The notes: generated by a model from the sequence alone, not told the origin. A stretch of 64,000 nt of DNA from DATAWK01 sp036267255 (GCA_036267255.1 DATAWK010000041.1:558001-622000), one strand, 5' to 3'; positions 1 to 9,942 are shown, counted from the first letter of the stretch. Numbers and translations: made by a program.

Positions 1-1
1 G

Positions 2-433
2 TTGCTGAAGCGTCCGGAAGTCACGCTCGCACTGCTGGCCCCGATGGTGCGCGAGGAGCTGGCAACAGTGACGGAAGATGCTGCGTCCCTTGCAATCTTC
101 CGTGAGGCGCTCCATGCAGAACGCATGCCTGCATATCTGCGCAATGAAATGAAGTCCGTCGAAACGGAGATCAAGTTCGCGGGGTATCTGGATCAGCAGC
201 GCAAGTCCATCGACCGTTTGAAGAAGGCGGAAGAGCGCAACATCCCTGCATGGTTTGATTATTCCAATGTAAGTGGACTTTCGCGCGAGATGCAGGAGAA
301 GTTGTCGCGTGTGCGTCCGCAAACCATCGGCCAAGCCAGCCGGATTCCCGGAGTTACTCCTGCAGCGCTTTCGCTGGTAAATATCTATATTGAGCTGCAA
401 GGCAAGCAGCAGGCACAGGCAAAAACGGCATAG
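2..433 (+). CDS. mnmG: MnmG (GidA) C-terminal part, truncated by window edge
   Basis: This is the C-terminal end of the FAD-dependent tRNA uridine-34 5-carboxymethylaminomethyl modification enzyme, which works with MnmE in the cytoplasm on wobble uridines. Only about 143 residues are inside the window; the frame is open to the left edge, so the apparent TTG start is not the real one. The visible part has the family's C-terminal signature: an EIKFAGYLDQQ stretch, then IPAWFDY, GLSREMQEKL, RPQTIGQASRIPGVTPAAL, which is the helical domain that contacts MnmE and tRNA. It converges on the secreted protein downstream with an 18-nt gap. Identification rests on these conserved blocks. Confidence 0.93.
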   Translation: MLKRPEVTLALLAPMVREELATVTEDAASLAIFREALHAERMPAYLRNEMKSVETEIKFAGYLDQQRKSIDRLKKAEERNIPAWFDYSNVSGLSREMQEKLSRVRPQTIGQASRIPGVTPAALSLVNIYIELQGKQQAQAKTA

Positions 434-451
434 AGCCCCTATGCCGTCTGC

Positions 452-1078
452 TTACTGATCCGTATCTTTGTGATGGAAGCCCAGGAAGCTGAAAGGCAGC
501 CCATTCGACAGGCTTTTGTCGTTGCTGGCTGCTTCTTTCTTTTTGTCGCCCGGACGCACGGGCTGCTGCACCAGAGTGGTTCGCTGGGAGTTGATGCATA
601 TCCACGAATTGCGCGTATGCTCGAAGACTTGGCTATAGACGCCTTTTTCTTCATTCTCCTGTTTTCTCGCGGTATTGGAATGAAGCTTGACGTCATAGGT
701 GCCATTCACAATGGCCACATCGCCCATCATGCGTACGCTGGCAACTTTTTGATCCAGCGAGAGGATCGGAGAATTTTTCTCCACGATCTCGGCAACCTGC
801 TCATCGCGATTGGTTACCTGGCCCGTAGAGGAAATATCGATCAGTTTGGGGCTAAGCACCAGTTCCAGCCCATACTGATCGCGCTGCTTTACGGCGTCAT
901 CCCACAAGTCCGCGATCTTTTGCATCTCAATAATTTCCTGAGACATGGCGGTCGGGTTGGCATCATACGCAGGATTGTAGGAAACAGACGTTGCTGCCAC
1001 GGATTGGCCGAATAACACAGACGGAGCGAAAGCCAGCAACAGGGTGGAACAAAGAAACAAACGGCTACTACGATTCAT
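452..1078 (-). CDS. Secreted SnoaL/DUF4440-like (NTF2-fold) protein
   Basis: A 208-residue protein with a clear signal peptide (MNRSSRLFLC, then a hydrophobic core, likely cut near VLFGQS). The mature part looks like an NTF2-fold DUF4440/SnoaL domain: a helix with IADLWDDAVKQRD, a segment ending in LVLSPKLIDIS, then the typical strand pair with DVAIVNGTYDVKLH and a final WICINSQRTTLV strand where family members usually have a W-x-h-x-x-x-Q-T pattern. The C-terminal tail (about 40 residues) is charged and lysine-rich. No catalytic residue can be named; the fold is used both for enzymes and for binding. It is divergent from dnaB and probably monocistronic. Confidence 0.6.
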   Translation of the reverse strand: MNRSSRLFLCSTLLLAFAPSVLFGQSVAATSVSYNPAYDANPTAMSQEIIEMQKIADLWDDAVKQRDQYGLELVLSPKLIDISSTGQVTNRDEQVAEIVEKNSPILSLDQKVASVRMMGDVAIVNGTYDVKLHSNTARKQENEEKGVYSQVFEHTRNSWICINSQRTTLVQQPVRPGDKKKEAASNDKSLSNGLPFSFLGFHHKDTDQ

Positions 1079-1375
1079 GTACGGGAAACCTCAAAAATCA
1101 GCAATGCATGCCTACATAGACAATGATAGCTGGCGGCATGTCTTTTTGACTGGATTCGCCCCCGGAAAGGTGCGGGTTTTTCGCCCTATTTTTAGGTCGA
1201 GATCACGATTTCCTGCCGTCTTTGCCAGTTATTCATTTACTTTCTTCATTTTGGCGCAGATAAGGATTCGTTTGCCGTGGCGTGACTGGGGACGCATTTT
1301 TCCACCTTCCGTACCCTGTTCCACAAAGTATCCACAGGTGCGCCGCTTGCACATTTCCCCGCTACACTCATAATC
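1079..1375. other. Divergent intergenic region upstream of dnaB
   Basis: A 297-nt non-coding stretch between the divergent secreted protein and dnaB, so it must hold both promoters. No convincing sigma-70 pair was found by eye. It contains one 8-of-9 match to a DnaA box (GTATCCACA, 1328-1336) about 40 nt before dnaB; a single box does not make an origin. Confidence 0.5.
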
Positions 1376-2782
1376 ATGGCGACAGCTCCCGATCTCAGTC
1401 TGGAACGCGGATTGCCCGCCAGTGTGGATGCGGAGCGTACCATCCTCGGCGCCATCCTGCTGGACAACGCGGCGCACAGCGAAGCTGCTGAGCGTCTGAC
1501 GGCAGAGGATTTCTCGCTCGATTCGCATCGCAAAATCTTTGCCCGCATGGGAGAGCTGGTTGATGCAGGCCGTGCCGTCGATATCATCACGCTCAGTGAG
1601 GAACTAGACCGGCGACGTGAGCTGGAATCCATCGGCCATCGCGCCTATCTTTTTTCGCTGACGGAAAATCTTCCCCGCCGCTTGAGCATTGAGGACTACG
1701 TCCGCATCGTGAAGGACAAGTCGATGCTGCGGCAGTTGATGGGCATCTGCAGCACGGCGGTGGCGCGCGCATCCGATCAGGGCGAAGATGCGCTGGAGGT
1801 GCTGAATGCCACAGAGTCCGCGTTGCTCGAAGTCTCCGAGCGCGGCATCACGCAGGGTTTCTCCAGCATTCCGGAGATTGTTCGCAACTCCTTCGGCACG
1901 ATTGACAAACTTTATGAGCAGAGCCGCGAGGTCACCGGACTGGCCACGCACTATCTGGAATTCGACCGCATGACAAGCGGCCTGCAGCCTTCTGAGCTTT
2001 TTATTCTGGCTGCGCGGCCTTCCATGGGAAAAACGGCGTGGGCCATCAACATCGCACAGAACGCGGCTGTGCGCGGCGGTAAGGTGGTTGGCATTTTCTC
2101 GCTCGAAATGTCGAAGGAAGCGTTGCTGCGACGCATGCTTGCTTCGCAGGCCCTGGTGAATATGCGCCATATCCAGACCGGTTTTTTGACGCGAGAGGAT
2201 CGGGAGAAACTAGTCAGCGCGCTGGCGCAACTGGCGGAGGCGCGCATGTTCATCGACGATACGCCCAGCATTTCGCTGGCGGAGATGCGTGCCAAAGCGC
2301 GTCGTTTGCGGCAACAGGAGGGCCAGCTGGATCTGGTGGTCATTGACTATCTCCAGTTGATGTCTGGCGGTACATCCGGGCCTAACAGTCGGCGGTTCGA
2401 AAATCGCACTCAGGAAGTCTCCGCGGTATCGCGCGGTTTGAAAGCGCTGGCTAAGGAGTTACGCGTGCCGGTGATTGCGCTTTCGCAGCTCAGTCGTGCC
2501 AGTGAGCAGCGCGGCGGCGACAAAAAACCGATGCTGTCCGATCTACGTGAGTCCGGTTCCATTGAGCAGGACGCCGATATCGTGGCCTTCATTCATCGCG
2601 ATAGCTACTACAACCGTGATGACAACGGAGAGGAAGATCCGGACAGCAAGGGCAAAGCAGAAATCATCATTGCCAAGCAGCGGAATGGCCCGACGGGTTC
2701 GGTGCACCTGCTGTACCTCTCCGAATTCACGCGCTTTGAAAATCCCTTCATGGGCGACGAAACCAGCGTGCCGAATTACTAA
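1376..2782 (+). CDS. dnaB: Replicative DNA helicase DnaB
   Basis: The 468-residue replicative helicase that unwinds the fork as a hexamer. The N-terminal DnaB domain spans about residues 15-120 (SVDAERTILGAILLD start of the fold, LSIEDYVRIVKDK end) and the RecA-like motor follows a linker at about 155-185. Walker A is ARPSMGKT at 213-220, followed by SLEMSKE (H1a), Walker B LDLVVIDYLQLM, and the H4 motif around the serine/arginine-rich RASEQRGGDKKPMLSDLRESGSIEQDAD region (residues split here across motifs). The length is normal and no intein is present. The ATG is preceded by no strong Shine-Dalgarno. The alanine racemase gene follows closely, so the two may be co-transcribed. Confidence 0.96.
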   Translation: MATAPDLSLERGLPASVDAERTILGAILLDNAAHSEAAERLTAEDFSLDSHRKIFARMGELVDAGRAVDIITLSEELDRRRELESIGHRAYLFSLTENLPRRLSIEDYVRIVKDKSMLRQLMGICSTAVARASDQGEDALEVLNATESALLEVSERGITQGFSSIPEIVRNSFGTIDKLYEQSREVTGLATHYLEFDRMTSGLQPSELFILAARPSMGKTAWAINIAQNAAVRGGKVVGIFSLEMSKEALLRRMLASQALVNMRHIQTGFLTREDREKLVSALAQLAEARMFIDDTPSISLAEMRAKARRLRQQEGQLDLVVIDYLQLMSGGTSGPNSRRFENRTQEVSAVSRGLKALAKELRVPVIALSQLSRASEQRGGDKKPMLSDLRESGSIEQDADIVAFIHRDSYYNRDDNGEEDPDSKGKAEIIIAKQRNGPTGSVHLLYLSEFTRFENPFMGDETSVPNY

Positions 2783-2848
2783 AACGTTCACGTTTCTAAT
2801 CATTTGTTAGGCAGTTTTGTGTCCCGCACATTCTCACGTCACGATACG

Positions 2849-4081
2849 ATGAAAGTCGTACCCTCTATGCATACACGTCCGATATGGGCTGGCATTTCCC
2901 GCTCGCACCTCATTGCAAACTTCAAGAATCTGCAGGCCGTCGCCGGTGTGGAGACGGATCTGCTCGCTATGGTCAAAGGCAATGCCTATGGTCACGGAGC
3001 CACACTTTGCGCGTCCTGGCTGGCTGCGGCAGGGGCCGAATGGCTTGGCGTTACTTCTGTGGAGGAAGGTGTCGCCGTTCGTCAGGTATGTCCTACAACC
3101 GCTGGGAAACCGCGCATTCTGGTGATGTGCGGCCTCTGGACCGGAGAGGAAGAAGCAGTACTCGACGACGCGCTGACGCCGGCAGTGTGGGACATGCAGC
3201 ATATCGAATTGCTGGCCACGGCCGCAGAACGCCGGAAGCTGCCACCTGCCAGCGTGCCGGTTCATTTGGAGATCGACACAGGCATGTCGCGGCAAGGTGT
3301 CGCCGCTACGCCAGAAGCGCTGATGCCCGTTCTGGATCGCATCCGTGCTGCGTCCGCCTTGCATCTGGAGGGTGTCTTCACGCACTTCGCATCCGCAGAG
3401 GTTTTCGACGCCACGCAAAATCTAGATCAAATCGAGAACTTCGCACGAGCATTGGAAAAGATCATCGGCGCGGGATTTCGACCAGCGTGGGTGCATGGTG
3501 GGAATACGGCGACATTGCTGGGTCCACAGATGCTATCTCCTTTGGCTGCGTTGGCTCGTCTGCATCATGCCCGGCTGATGATGCGGCCCGGGATTGCGCT
3601 GTATGGATATGCATTGCCCATCGTGGATGTCGAGGGTTCTTCCAGGCAGGCTCTTCCTGTCGCACTGGAGCCGATATTGCACTGGAAGACACGCGTCGTT
3701 TCCTTGCGCGAGGTGGAAGCAGGCGCTCTGGTCGGTTACAACGCGACATTTACCGCCAAACGCCCGATGCGGCTGGCGCTGCTGCCGGTGGGCTATGCCG
3801 ATGGGCTGAATCGCAAGCTTTCCAACCGCGGCCATGTGCTGGTTCGTGGCAGACAGGCCGCCATCCTGGGACGTATCTCGATGGATTTAACCCTTGTCGA
3901 CGTCAGTGCGATTACAGATGTCGCCGTGGGAGACGAGGTAGTGTTGATCGGAGAACAAACGGCGCCGGATGGCAGCGTGATGCGCATCACAGCCGCCGAC
4001 CACGCGGCCTGGGCCGAGACAATCCCATATGAAATTCTGTGTGCCATCAGCGCCCGCGTGCCGCGCATTGCGGCTGAGTAA
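2849..4081 (+). CDS. alr: Alanine racemase
   Basis: PLP-dependent interconversion of L- and D-alanine for peptidoglycan. The PLP-lysine motif is seen as MVKGNAYGHG near the N-terminus, the opposite-face tyrosine in VGYNATFTAKRP, followed by LPVGYADG and GRISMDLTLVDV, all classic Alr blocks; the C-terminal beta domain ends with PYEILCAISARVPR. The frame opens at a TTG at 2804, but the first residues there match nothing in the family; ATG at 2849 or 2867 (MHTRPIWAGIS, which fits family starts best) is more likely, and neither has a strong ribosome-binding site. It lies just downstream of dnaB, a pairing seen in several phyla. Confidence 0.93.
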   Translation: MKVVPSMHTRPIWAGISRSHLIANFKNLQAVAGVETDLLAMVKGNAYGHGATLCASWLAAAGAEWLGVTSVEEGVAVRQVCPTTAGKPRILVMCGLWTGEEEAVLDDALTPAVWDMQHIELLATAAERRKLPPASVPVHLEIDTGMSRQGVAATPEALMPVLDRIRAASALHLEGVFTHFASAEVFDATQNLDQIENFARALEKIIGAGFRPAWVHGGNTATLLGPQMLSPLAALARLHHARLMMRPGIALYGYALPIVDVEGSSRQALPVALEPILHWKTRVVSLREVEAGALVGYNATFTAKRPMRLALLPVGYADGLNRKLSNRGHVLVRGRQAAILGRISMDLTLVDVSAITDVAVGDEVVLIGEQTAPDGSVMRITAADHAAWAETIPYEILCAISARVPRIAAE

Positions 4082-4198
4082 AGTTATTTCGCTGGAACAA
4101 CATGCGCCAGAATGCACGATGTGCTTTATTTATAGGGCGATTTTGACCGCCGCTTCTATCCCTGAAATAGACGAAATCGTGGAAGAATAGAAGTATCT

Positions 4199-5809
4199 AT
4201 GATTTCTGTTAGCAATGTGAGCATGCGCTATGGTGCCAAGATCCTCTTTGAGGATGTTTCTACCACCTTTATCCCTGGTCGCCGTTATGGCTTGACCGGA
4301 CCCAACGGAGCTGGAAAAACCACCTTTATGAAGGTGCTGGCCGGCGATCTGGAAGCGCAGAAGGGCACCGTCGTGCGTCCGAAAAAGCTGGGCATCCTGC
4401 GTCAGGACCAGTACGCCTTTGATGCCTATCGCGTGATCGACACCGTGATTATGGGCAACAAAGGCCTGTGGGCTGCTCTGGAGGAGCGGGATCGCATCTA
4501 TGACAAGCCGGAGCTCACCGAGGAAGATGGGATGCGGCTGGGCGAATTGGAAGGCATTGTCGGCGAGGAAGACGGCTATACCGCCGAGAGCGACGCTGCG
4601 ATTCTGCTGCAGGGCCTGGACATCCCCGATGAATTTCATGAACGCAAGATGAGTGAACTCCAGGGCGGTCAGAAGGTCCGCGTGCTACTGGCGCAGGCCC
4701 TGTTTGGCAAGCCGCAAGCGCTACTGCTGGATGAGCCAACGAACTATCTCGATCTCGACTCTATCCATTGGCTGCAGGATTTTCTAACTCACTTTGAAGG
4801 CACGCTGATCACGATCTCGCACGATCGTCATTTTCTAAACAGCGTGTGCACGCACATTGCGGACATCGATTACGAGACCATCATTACCTACACGGGCGGC
4901 TATGACGACATGGTGCTGGCCAAAACGCAGGTGCGCTCGCGGCTGGAATCGCAAAACGAACAGCGCGAGAAGAAGATTGCCCAATTGAATGAATTTATCG
5001 CGCGCTTCTCCGCCGGTACGCGTTCCAGCCAGGTGACGTCTCGCAAGAAGGAAGTCGAGCGTCTGCAGACCAGCGAACTGGCGCGGTCGAATATCGCCCG
5101 TCCTTATATTCGCTTCGACCTGCTGCGTCCCTCAGGCAAACACACCATCGAGTTTGAAGAAGTCAACAAGGCCTATGGCGATCATCAGGTAATCAAGAAA
5201 TTTACCGGTTCCGTGCTGCGTGGAGAAAAAATCTGCTTGATCGGGCGCAACGGTCAAGGAAAAACCACGCTGGTAAAGGCACTGCTGGCCAACGCTCCCA
5301 ATATCAACGACCCGGATCGCAGTATCGACAGTGGCAAGGTGAAATGGGGCCATGAGGCGCAGATCGGTTACTTTGCACAGGACCATACGGCGGCTATCAC
5401 CAAGGGAATGACAGCAGCTGACTGGCTGCATCAGTTCGACGAGAAAGCGACCAAGGAAGATATTCGTGGCGTGCTAGGGCAAATGCTCTTTAGCGGCGAA
5501 GAGGGCCTGAAACCGACTGATGCACTCTCCGGTGGCGAGGCCGCGCGGCTGCTCTTCTGTCGTCTTATGATGCAGAAGCCAAATATTCTGGTTCTGGATG
5601 AGCCAACGAACCATCTGGACCTGGAAGCCATCAACGCGTTGAACCAGGCGCTGCAAAAATATGAAGGCACTGTGTTACTGGTGACGCACGACCAGGATCT
5701 GATCGACGAAGTGGCGACGCGCATCTGGCACTTTGAGGGCGGTAAAATCGACGACTTCAAGGGTCCATATGCAGAGTATGAACAGGCAGTCGCAATGGCT
5801 GCGAAGTAA
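4199..5809 (+). CDS. ABC-F family ATPase (YbiT/EttA-like)
   Basis: A soluble protein with two ABC cassettes and no membrane segment, typical of ABC-F ribosome-associated translation factors. Cassette 1 has Walker A GPNGAGKTT, a variant signature ELQGGQK, and Walker B LLLDEPTNYLDLDS; cassette 2 has GRNGQGKTT, LSGGEAAR and LVLDEPTNHLDLEA. The linker (about residues 245-310) contains the ABC-F tRNA-interaction element, with an acidic/basic helix and FSAGTRSSQVTSRKKEVERL. The 536-residue length and the sequence around the linker resemble YbiT-type members more than EttA or Uup (no C-terminal coiled coil). Function is inferred from family; an antibiotic-resistance role is not indicated. Confidence 0.9.
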   Translation: MISVSNVSMRYGAKILFEDVSTTFIPGRRYGLTGPNGAGKTTFMKVLAGDLEAQKGTVVRPKKLGILRQDQYAFDAYRVIDTVIMGNKGLWAALEERDRIYDKPELTEEDGMRLGELEGIVGEEDGYTAESDAAILLQGLDIPDEFHERKMSELQGGQKVRVLLAQALFGKPQALLLDEPTNYLDLDSIHWLQDFLTHFEGTLITISHDRHFLNSVCTHIADIDYETIITYTGGYDDMVLAKTQVRSRLESQNEQREKKIAQLNEFIARFSAGTRSSQVTSRKKEVERLQTSELARSNIARPYIRFDLLRPSGKHTIEFEEVNKAYGDHQVIKKFTGSVLRGEKICLIGRNGQGKTTLVKALLANAPNINDPDRSIDSGKVKWGHEAQIGYFAQDHTAAITKGMTAADWLHQFDEKATKEDIRGVLGQMLFSGEEGLKPTDALSGGEAARLLFCRLMMQKPNILVLDEPTNHLDLEAINALNQALQKYEGTVLLVTHDQDLIDEVATRIWHFEGGKIDDFKGPYAEYEQAVAMAAK

Positions 5810-5868
5810 TGGTTGCTGCTGGAGTGGAGACAAGCAGCCCGTGTGCTGTTGCTTGATACTCTAAAAGA

Positions 5869-7143
5869 ATGCTGCGCCGCTTGTATGCACGATGGATGTT
5901 TGCCTGGGAGACGGCGCTCACGACGCGCGACACCAACCGCCAGGTGCGCCCGCTGGAGTGGGGTTTCGACTGGCTCGCAGAGTGGATTGACAGTCAACAG
6001 CTTCCCATTCAACAAGAGATTGCTTCCGGCGATGCAGCGCGCATGGAAGCCGCAATGCTTGTGGTGAATGACAGCATCGTTGCTCGCAGCGAGCAATTCT
6101 ACGGCTACCAAACGCCTACAGATTTTCGCCTTGAAGAACGGCACCCACAGTTGTTTCCCACCAATGTCCGCCCGGAGACATTGCGTGAAGATGCCCGCCT
6201 GAAGCAACTGGCTGCCGAAGGGCGCATGCCGAAAGCGCAGTTTCTGCGCTTCACCTCGCCGGTGCGCACGCCTTATCCGGAAAACGATCAGGTAAATGCG
6301 CGCTGGTATCCCGCGCCGCCGGAAAAACAAATAGGCAAGCCCAAGCAGGCCATGATCATGCTGCCGCAGTGGAACGCCGATGCGTTCAGCCACAACGCTC
6401 TATGCAGCATCGTCAATCGCTTTGGCATTTCTGCACTACGACTCAGCAAGCCCTTTCATGACATCCGTCGTCCGGCAGAGCTGGAGCGCTCGGATTACGC
6501 TGTCAGCTCGAACATTGGCCGTACGATTGCCTCCTGCCGTCAGGCCGTCGTGGATATTCGCAGTTGCATCGACTGGCTGCAGCAGCAGGGGTATGAGCAA
6601 TTTGGCATTCTCGGCACCAGTCTCGGTTCCTGCTATGCGTTCATCGCCAGCGCGCACGATCCGCGCCTGCGCGTGCATGTTTTCAATCATGCATCCACAT
6701 GGTTTGGCGATGTCGTGTGGACTGGCCAGAGCACGCGACATATTCGTGCCGCCTTTGAGCAGGCAGGGCTGACGCAGAATCGCCTGCGTGCTCTGTGGGC
6801 GGGGGTAAGTCCAATGGCCTGCATGGATTTATTCGCCGGGACCGCGCCCAGCCGCCGGCAAAGGCAATGGCCGCGCAAGCATGTCCGTATGATCTACGCT
6901 CCCTACGACCTAACGTTCCTCCGTGAATTTTCGCTGCAGGTGATAGAGCAGTTCCAGTTACACAACCTGGATTTTGACGCGAAAATCCTTCCCTGTGGCC
7001 ACTACACAACCGGTGAGTTTCCGTTCAAATACCTCGACGGCTGGTACATGGGAGCATTTGCCTACAAAGCTTTTCAGCGATTGGCACGCGAACCTGCGCC
7101 CACTGTAAAGTCCACACTTCGGCAAGAACCTGTGCGCAGGTAA
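5869..7143 (+). CDS. Alpha/beta hydrolase, ABHD18-like
   Basis: A 424-residue protein with an alpha/beta-hydrolase core. The nucleophile elbow is GTSLGS (within FGILGTSLGSCYAF), preceded by a DIRSCIDWLQQQGYEQ helix, as in serine hydrolases. A candidate catalytic histidine lies in PCGHYTTGEFPF near the C-terminus and an aspartate in the APYDLTF segment. No signal peptide is obvious. The long N-terminal part (about residues 1-130) carries a TPTDFRLEERHPQLFPT stretch similar to ABHD18-like proteins of unknown substrate. It follows the ABC-F gene by 59 nt in the same direction. Substrate cannot be told from sequence. Confidence 0.72.
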   Translation: MLRRLYARWMFAWETALTTRDTNRQVRPLEWGFDWLAEWIDSQQLPIQQEIASGDAARMEAAMLVVNDSIVARSEQFYGYQTPTDFRLEERHPQLFPTNVRPETLREDARLKQLAAEGRMPKAQFLRFTSPVRTPYPENDQVNARWYPAPPEKQIGKPKQAMIMLPQWNADAFSHNALCSIVNRFGISALRLSKPFHDIRRPAELERSDYAVSSNIGRTIASCRQAVVDIRSCIDWLQQQGYEQFGILGTSLGSCYAFIASAHDPRLRVHVFNHASTWFGDVVWTGQSTRHIRAAFEQAGLTQNRLRALWAGVSPMACMDLFAGTAPSRRQRQWPRKHVRMIYAPYDLTFLREFSLQVIEQFQLHNLDFDAKILPCGHYTTGEFPFKYLDGWYMGAFAYKAFQRLAREPAPTVKSTLRQEPVRR

Positions 7144-7431
7144 CCTCAGCAGGATGGCATACCCAGACTGTCTGTTAAGGGTTCTTTTTTGTGCTTTCGC
7201 GCAATAACGGGATTGCTTCGCTCGGAACGAGACGATATCCCCACATGAGCTGTGAAATCCAATAGGTAAATGCGCCGCAAAACATCAGGAGAGGCAGAGT
7301 TTATTATTGGGAAATCTCTCGCTCCGTCTGTAAGATGCACGGGAGATTATGGCGATTCCGAAGCGAGGAGTGAAATCTTTTCCTCGCACATCGCATGGCC
7401 ATACGACGACTCTGCGGAGTGGAGAGCAAAC
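7144..7431. other. Leader region before the GH78-like gene
   Basis: 288 nt without a supported gene. The long frame of the downstream protein extends upstream to 7270, but the translated part has no family similarity and the signal peptide begins only at 7432, so this is taken as leader and promoter DNA. A TTCTTTTTTG tract near 7183-7192 follows no clear stem. Confidence 0.45.
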
Positions 7432-9942
7432 GTGGGAAAGATAGTTGTATTTCTTTGTCTGTCATGTTCGCTGTTGTGGGCACAGGGAGCAAGCACCATA
7501 CCCAACAATCAACTGGACCCGACACGGCATCTTACTGGTATCCAGTTGGAATCGGCGATCCATACCCCGTTGCCAGAGCAATATATCTGGACCAGGGAAG
7601 ATGCGGTGCCCCATCATCCACCGTTTGACGCCGGGGAGCCAACCGACGCCAACCCGCAGCTGGGAAGCCACTATTTCCGGCGCAGTTTTCAAGTGGATGT
7701 GGTCCCGTCCCATGCGACGCTCTATGTCGCTGGGCCAAGGTCTGCAACCATCTACTTGAATGGCAAGCGTGTGCAGAGTTTCGATGCCAATCTTGATTCG
7801 CAGATAAGCATGCGCGTCTTCGCCTGCGATGTAACTCATGTGTTACAAAAGGGCCGGAATGTGTTGGCCATCGAGGCCGTGCGTGGATCCAGGGTTGGCG
7901 GTCAAGAGGGGGACTATCGCGGCGTTCAACTCATACATGGAAAAATCTTGCTGGTGAAGATCGTGCCTGCGGTTTTGGGCGTGGTCGCACCGCCGGTGCT
8001 CATCAGCGATACACACTGGAAAGCCTCCATGAAGGCAGCTCCGGGATGGCAGAATGCCGGCTTCGATGATAGCGCCTGGCAAGCTGCGGACAGCCTGGGA
8101 AGCATCGACAGTTCGATCGAATTTCGGCAGTGGAATGTCGATACCGGTCTCTATAACTGGCCTGGATATGACGGCATCTCTCCCTTCCTTGAGCAGTACA
8201 AACTTGCCGCCGTTGCTGTCACGCATGATTTTGCAGGCTTGGGGCACTTCGACCATCTGGATGTACTGACACACGCCGACACGCCGGGGTTGGAAAATGA
8301 ATTTCGCGTGCAGTTGCCGAGCGCGCATGTCGAACAGGTGACGGCGCCGCAAATCATGTTGGACTTTGGCCGCGAGGTGGATGGGCGTCTGGCGTTTCGC
8401 TCCGACTCCGATATGCCGAGCGATGTAACGGTGCAATATGGCGAGTCCGAGCCGGAAGCACTGAATGATCCATATCTCGGCATCAATTCGCTGCATATTG
8501 CGGCACATGGCACTGCCTATGGACCCAAAAGCGCCTTTCGTTATGCTCTGATCCGTTTTATCGGGGGCAAGGACACGCGCTACGCTTCGATCCAGTTGGC
8601 GGGAATCAATTATCCCGTGACCTACCAGGGGTTTTTTGAGTCCTCGGATCCGATGCTGAACCAGATGTGGGCCATAGGAGCCTACACGGCGCATCTATGC
8701 ATGCAGGACGATATCTGGGATGCGCCCAAACGCGATCGCGGGCGCTGGATGGGCGACCTGGACGTTAGCGGACGGACTATCGAGGATGCCTTCAACGATC
8801 ATTTTCTGATGGAGCAAACGCTCGACAAGTTGATTGGCGACGCTCCTGTTACGGGAAACGTCAACGGGATCGCGGGATATTCCGCTTTCTGGATTACAGG
8901 GGAAGCCGAATATTACCGGCATACCGGATCGAAGCAGCAGTTGATGGCTTTCCATGATCGATTGATCCAGTTGATGCAATACATGGAAAAGGAACTGGAC
9001 AGCCGCAACCTGTATGCGAACAACAGTCACTCCTGGCCTTTTGTGGATTGGTCGCCGGAACTGAATGGAGATACGCCGGAAGCACGGAGAGCCACGCAGC
9101 TGGAGTTTTATGCGGCTTTTGAGCAGGGTGTGTATCTGCTGAACCAGATGGGCGATGCCAGCAATGCGCAGATTTTTCAGCAACGTGCCGGGCAGATGAA
9201 GGCTGCGGCGCAGCAATATCTGCTGGATGCTTCTACCAACTCGTTTGGCACGCGCTGGCAAACCAATGCGATGGCTGTCTTGTCCGGAGTCGCCGATCCC
9301 TCGCAGTATGACTCAATCTGGAAGACGTCGCTGGCAAGCGTGGGCCACATACAATACAACGCGTTGATTATTACTCCGTACTACAACTATTACGTCATCA
9401 GCGCGATGGCGAAGATGGGGCATCGGGCGGCTGCGCTGGATTGGATTCGGCAGTATTGGGGCGGCATGGTCAAGGAAGGAGCCACCAGCTTCTGGGAGGG
9501 TTACGATCCATCCTGGTACAAAGATGATTTTCACGCCTCGCTGCAGGCCGACAATATGTCTGGCTATACCGTCAGCCTGGCGCATGGCTGGTCGTCTGGC
9601 GTCACACCGTGGCTGATGGAACAGGTCTTAGGAATCCATGCCACAGGCGCTGGATTTTCTACCGTGGACATTCGGCCCGACCTGATTGACTTGCAGTGGG
9701 TCAAGGGAGGCATGCCAACGCCGCGTGGCTTGCTGAAGGTCAGCATCCGCAAGAGTTCTGGCGTGGAAACGACAATTGACCTTCCACCGGGAACAGTGGC
9801 CAATGTCTCCGTGCCGGTACAGGGAGAACAGACAAAGGTCATGGTAAACGGGCAACCGCAAACCAGCACGCCTGTAGAAAATGGCAGCCGTGCAAGGATC
9901 ACGCTCCTCACAGCCGGCCACTACGTCATTCGTGCGCAGTAA
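7432..9942 (+). CDS. Secreted GH78-type alpha-L-rhamnosidase-like glycosidase
   Basis: An 836-residue exported glycosidase, likely cleaving terminal alpha-L-rhamnosyl residues from plant glycans. Start chosen at GTG 7432: a GGAGAG ribosome-binding site lies 5 nt upstream (7421-7426) and the encoded N-terminus is at once a signal peptide (hydrophobic run ending LLWAQG). The N-terminal half is beta-sandwich: an FRRSFQVD module and a DTHWKASMKAAPGW accessory domain. The six-hairpin catalytic domain has DIWDAPKRDRGRWMGD (general-acid region) and TSFWEGYDPS (candidate base Glu), and the C-terminal sandwich begins with VKGGMPTPRGLLKVSI. Catalytic assignment is by analogy with GH78. The neighbouring GH20 gene suggests glycan foraging. 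Confidence 0.82.
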   Translation: MGKIVVFLCLSCSLLWAQGASTIPNNQLDPTRHLTGIQLESAIHTPLPEQYIWTREDAVPHHPPFDAGEPTDANPQLGSHYFRRSFQVDVVPSHATLYVAGPRSATIYLNGKRVQSFDANLDSQISMRVFACDVTHVLQKGRNVLAIEAVRGSRVGGQEGDYRGVQLIHGKILLVKIVPAVLGVVAPPVLISDTHWKASMKAAPGWQNAGFDDSAWQAADSLGSIDSSIEFRQWNVDTGLYNWPGYDGISPFLEQYKLAAVAVTHDFAGLGHFDHLDVLTHADTPGLENEFRVQLPSAHVEQVTAPQIMLDFGREVDGRLAFRSDSDMPSDVTVQYGESEPEALNDPYLGINSLHIAAHGTAYGPKSAFRYALIRFIGGKDTRYASIQLAGINYPVTYQGFFESSDPMLNQMWAIGAYTAHLCMQDDIWDAPKRDRGRWMGDLDVSGRTIEDAFNDHFLMEQTLDKLIGDAPVTGNVNGIAGYSAFWITGEAEYYRHTGSKQQLMAFHDRLIQLMQYMEKELDSRNLYANNSHSWPFVDWSPELNGDTPEARRATQLEFYAAFEQGVYLLNQMGDASNAQIFQQRAGQMKAAAQQYLLDASTNSFGTRWQTNAMAVLSGVADPSQYDSIWKTSLASVGHIQYNALIITPYYNYYVISAMAKMGHRAAALDWIRQYWGGMVKEGATSFWEGYDPSWYKDDFHASLQADNMSGYTVSLAHGWSSGVTPWLMEQVLGIHATGAGFSTVDIRPDLIDLQWVKGGMPTPRGLLKVSIRKSSGVETTIDLPPGTVANVSVPVQGEQTKVMVNGQPQTSTPVENGSRARITLLTAGHYVIRAQ

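Noticed and set aside
1328..1336. DnaA-box-like sequence before dnaB
   Set aside because: A single 8-of-9 match without neighbours, AT-rich unwinding element or dnaA/dnaN genes is not evidence for an origin.
2884..4032. 382-codon plus-strand frame inside alr
   Set aside because: Arg/Cys-rich shadow translation; alr motifs fill the other frame.
5431..6393. 320-codon minus-strand frame spanning the ABC-F and hydrolase genes
   Set aside because: It crosses two well-supported sense genes and has no motif of its own.
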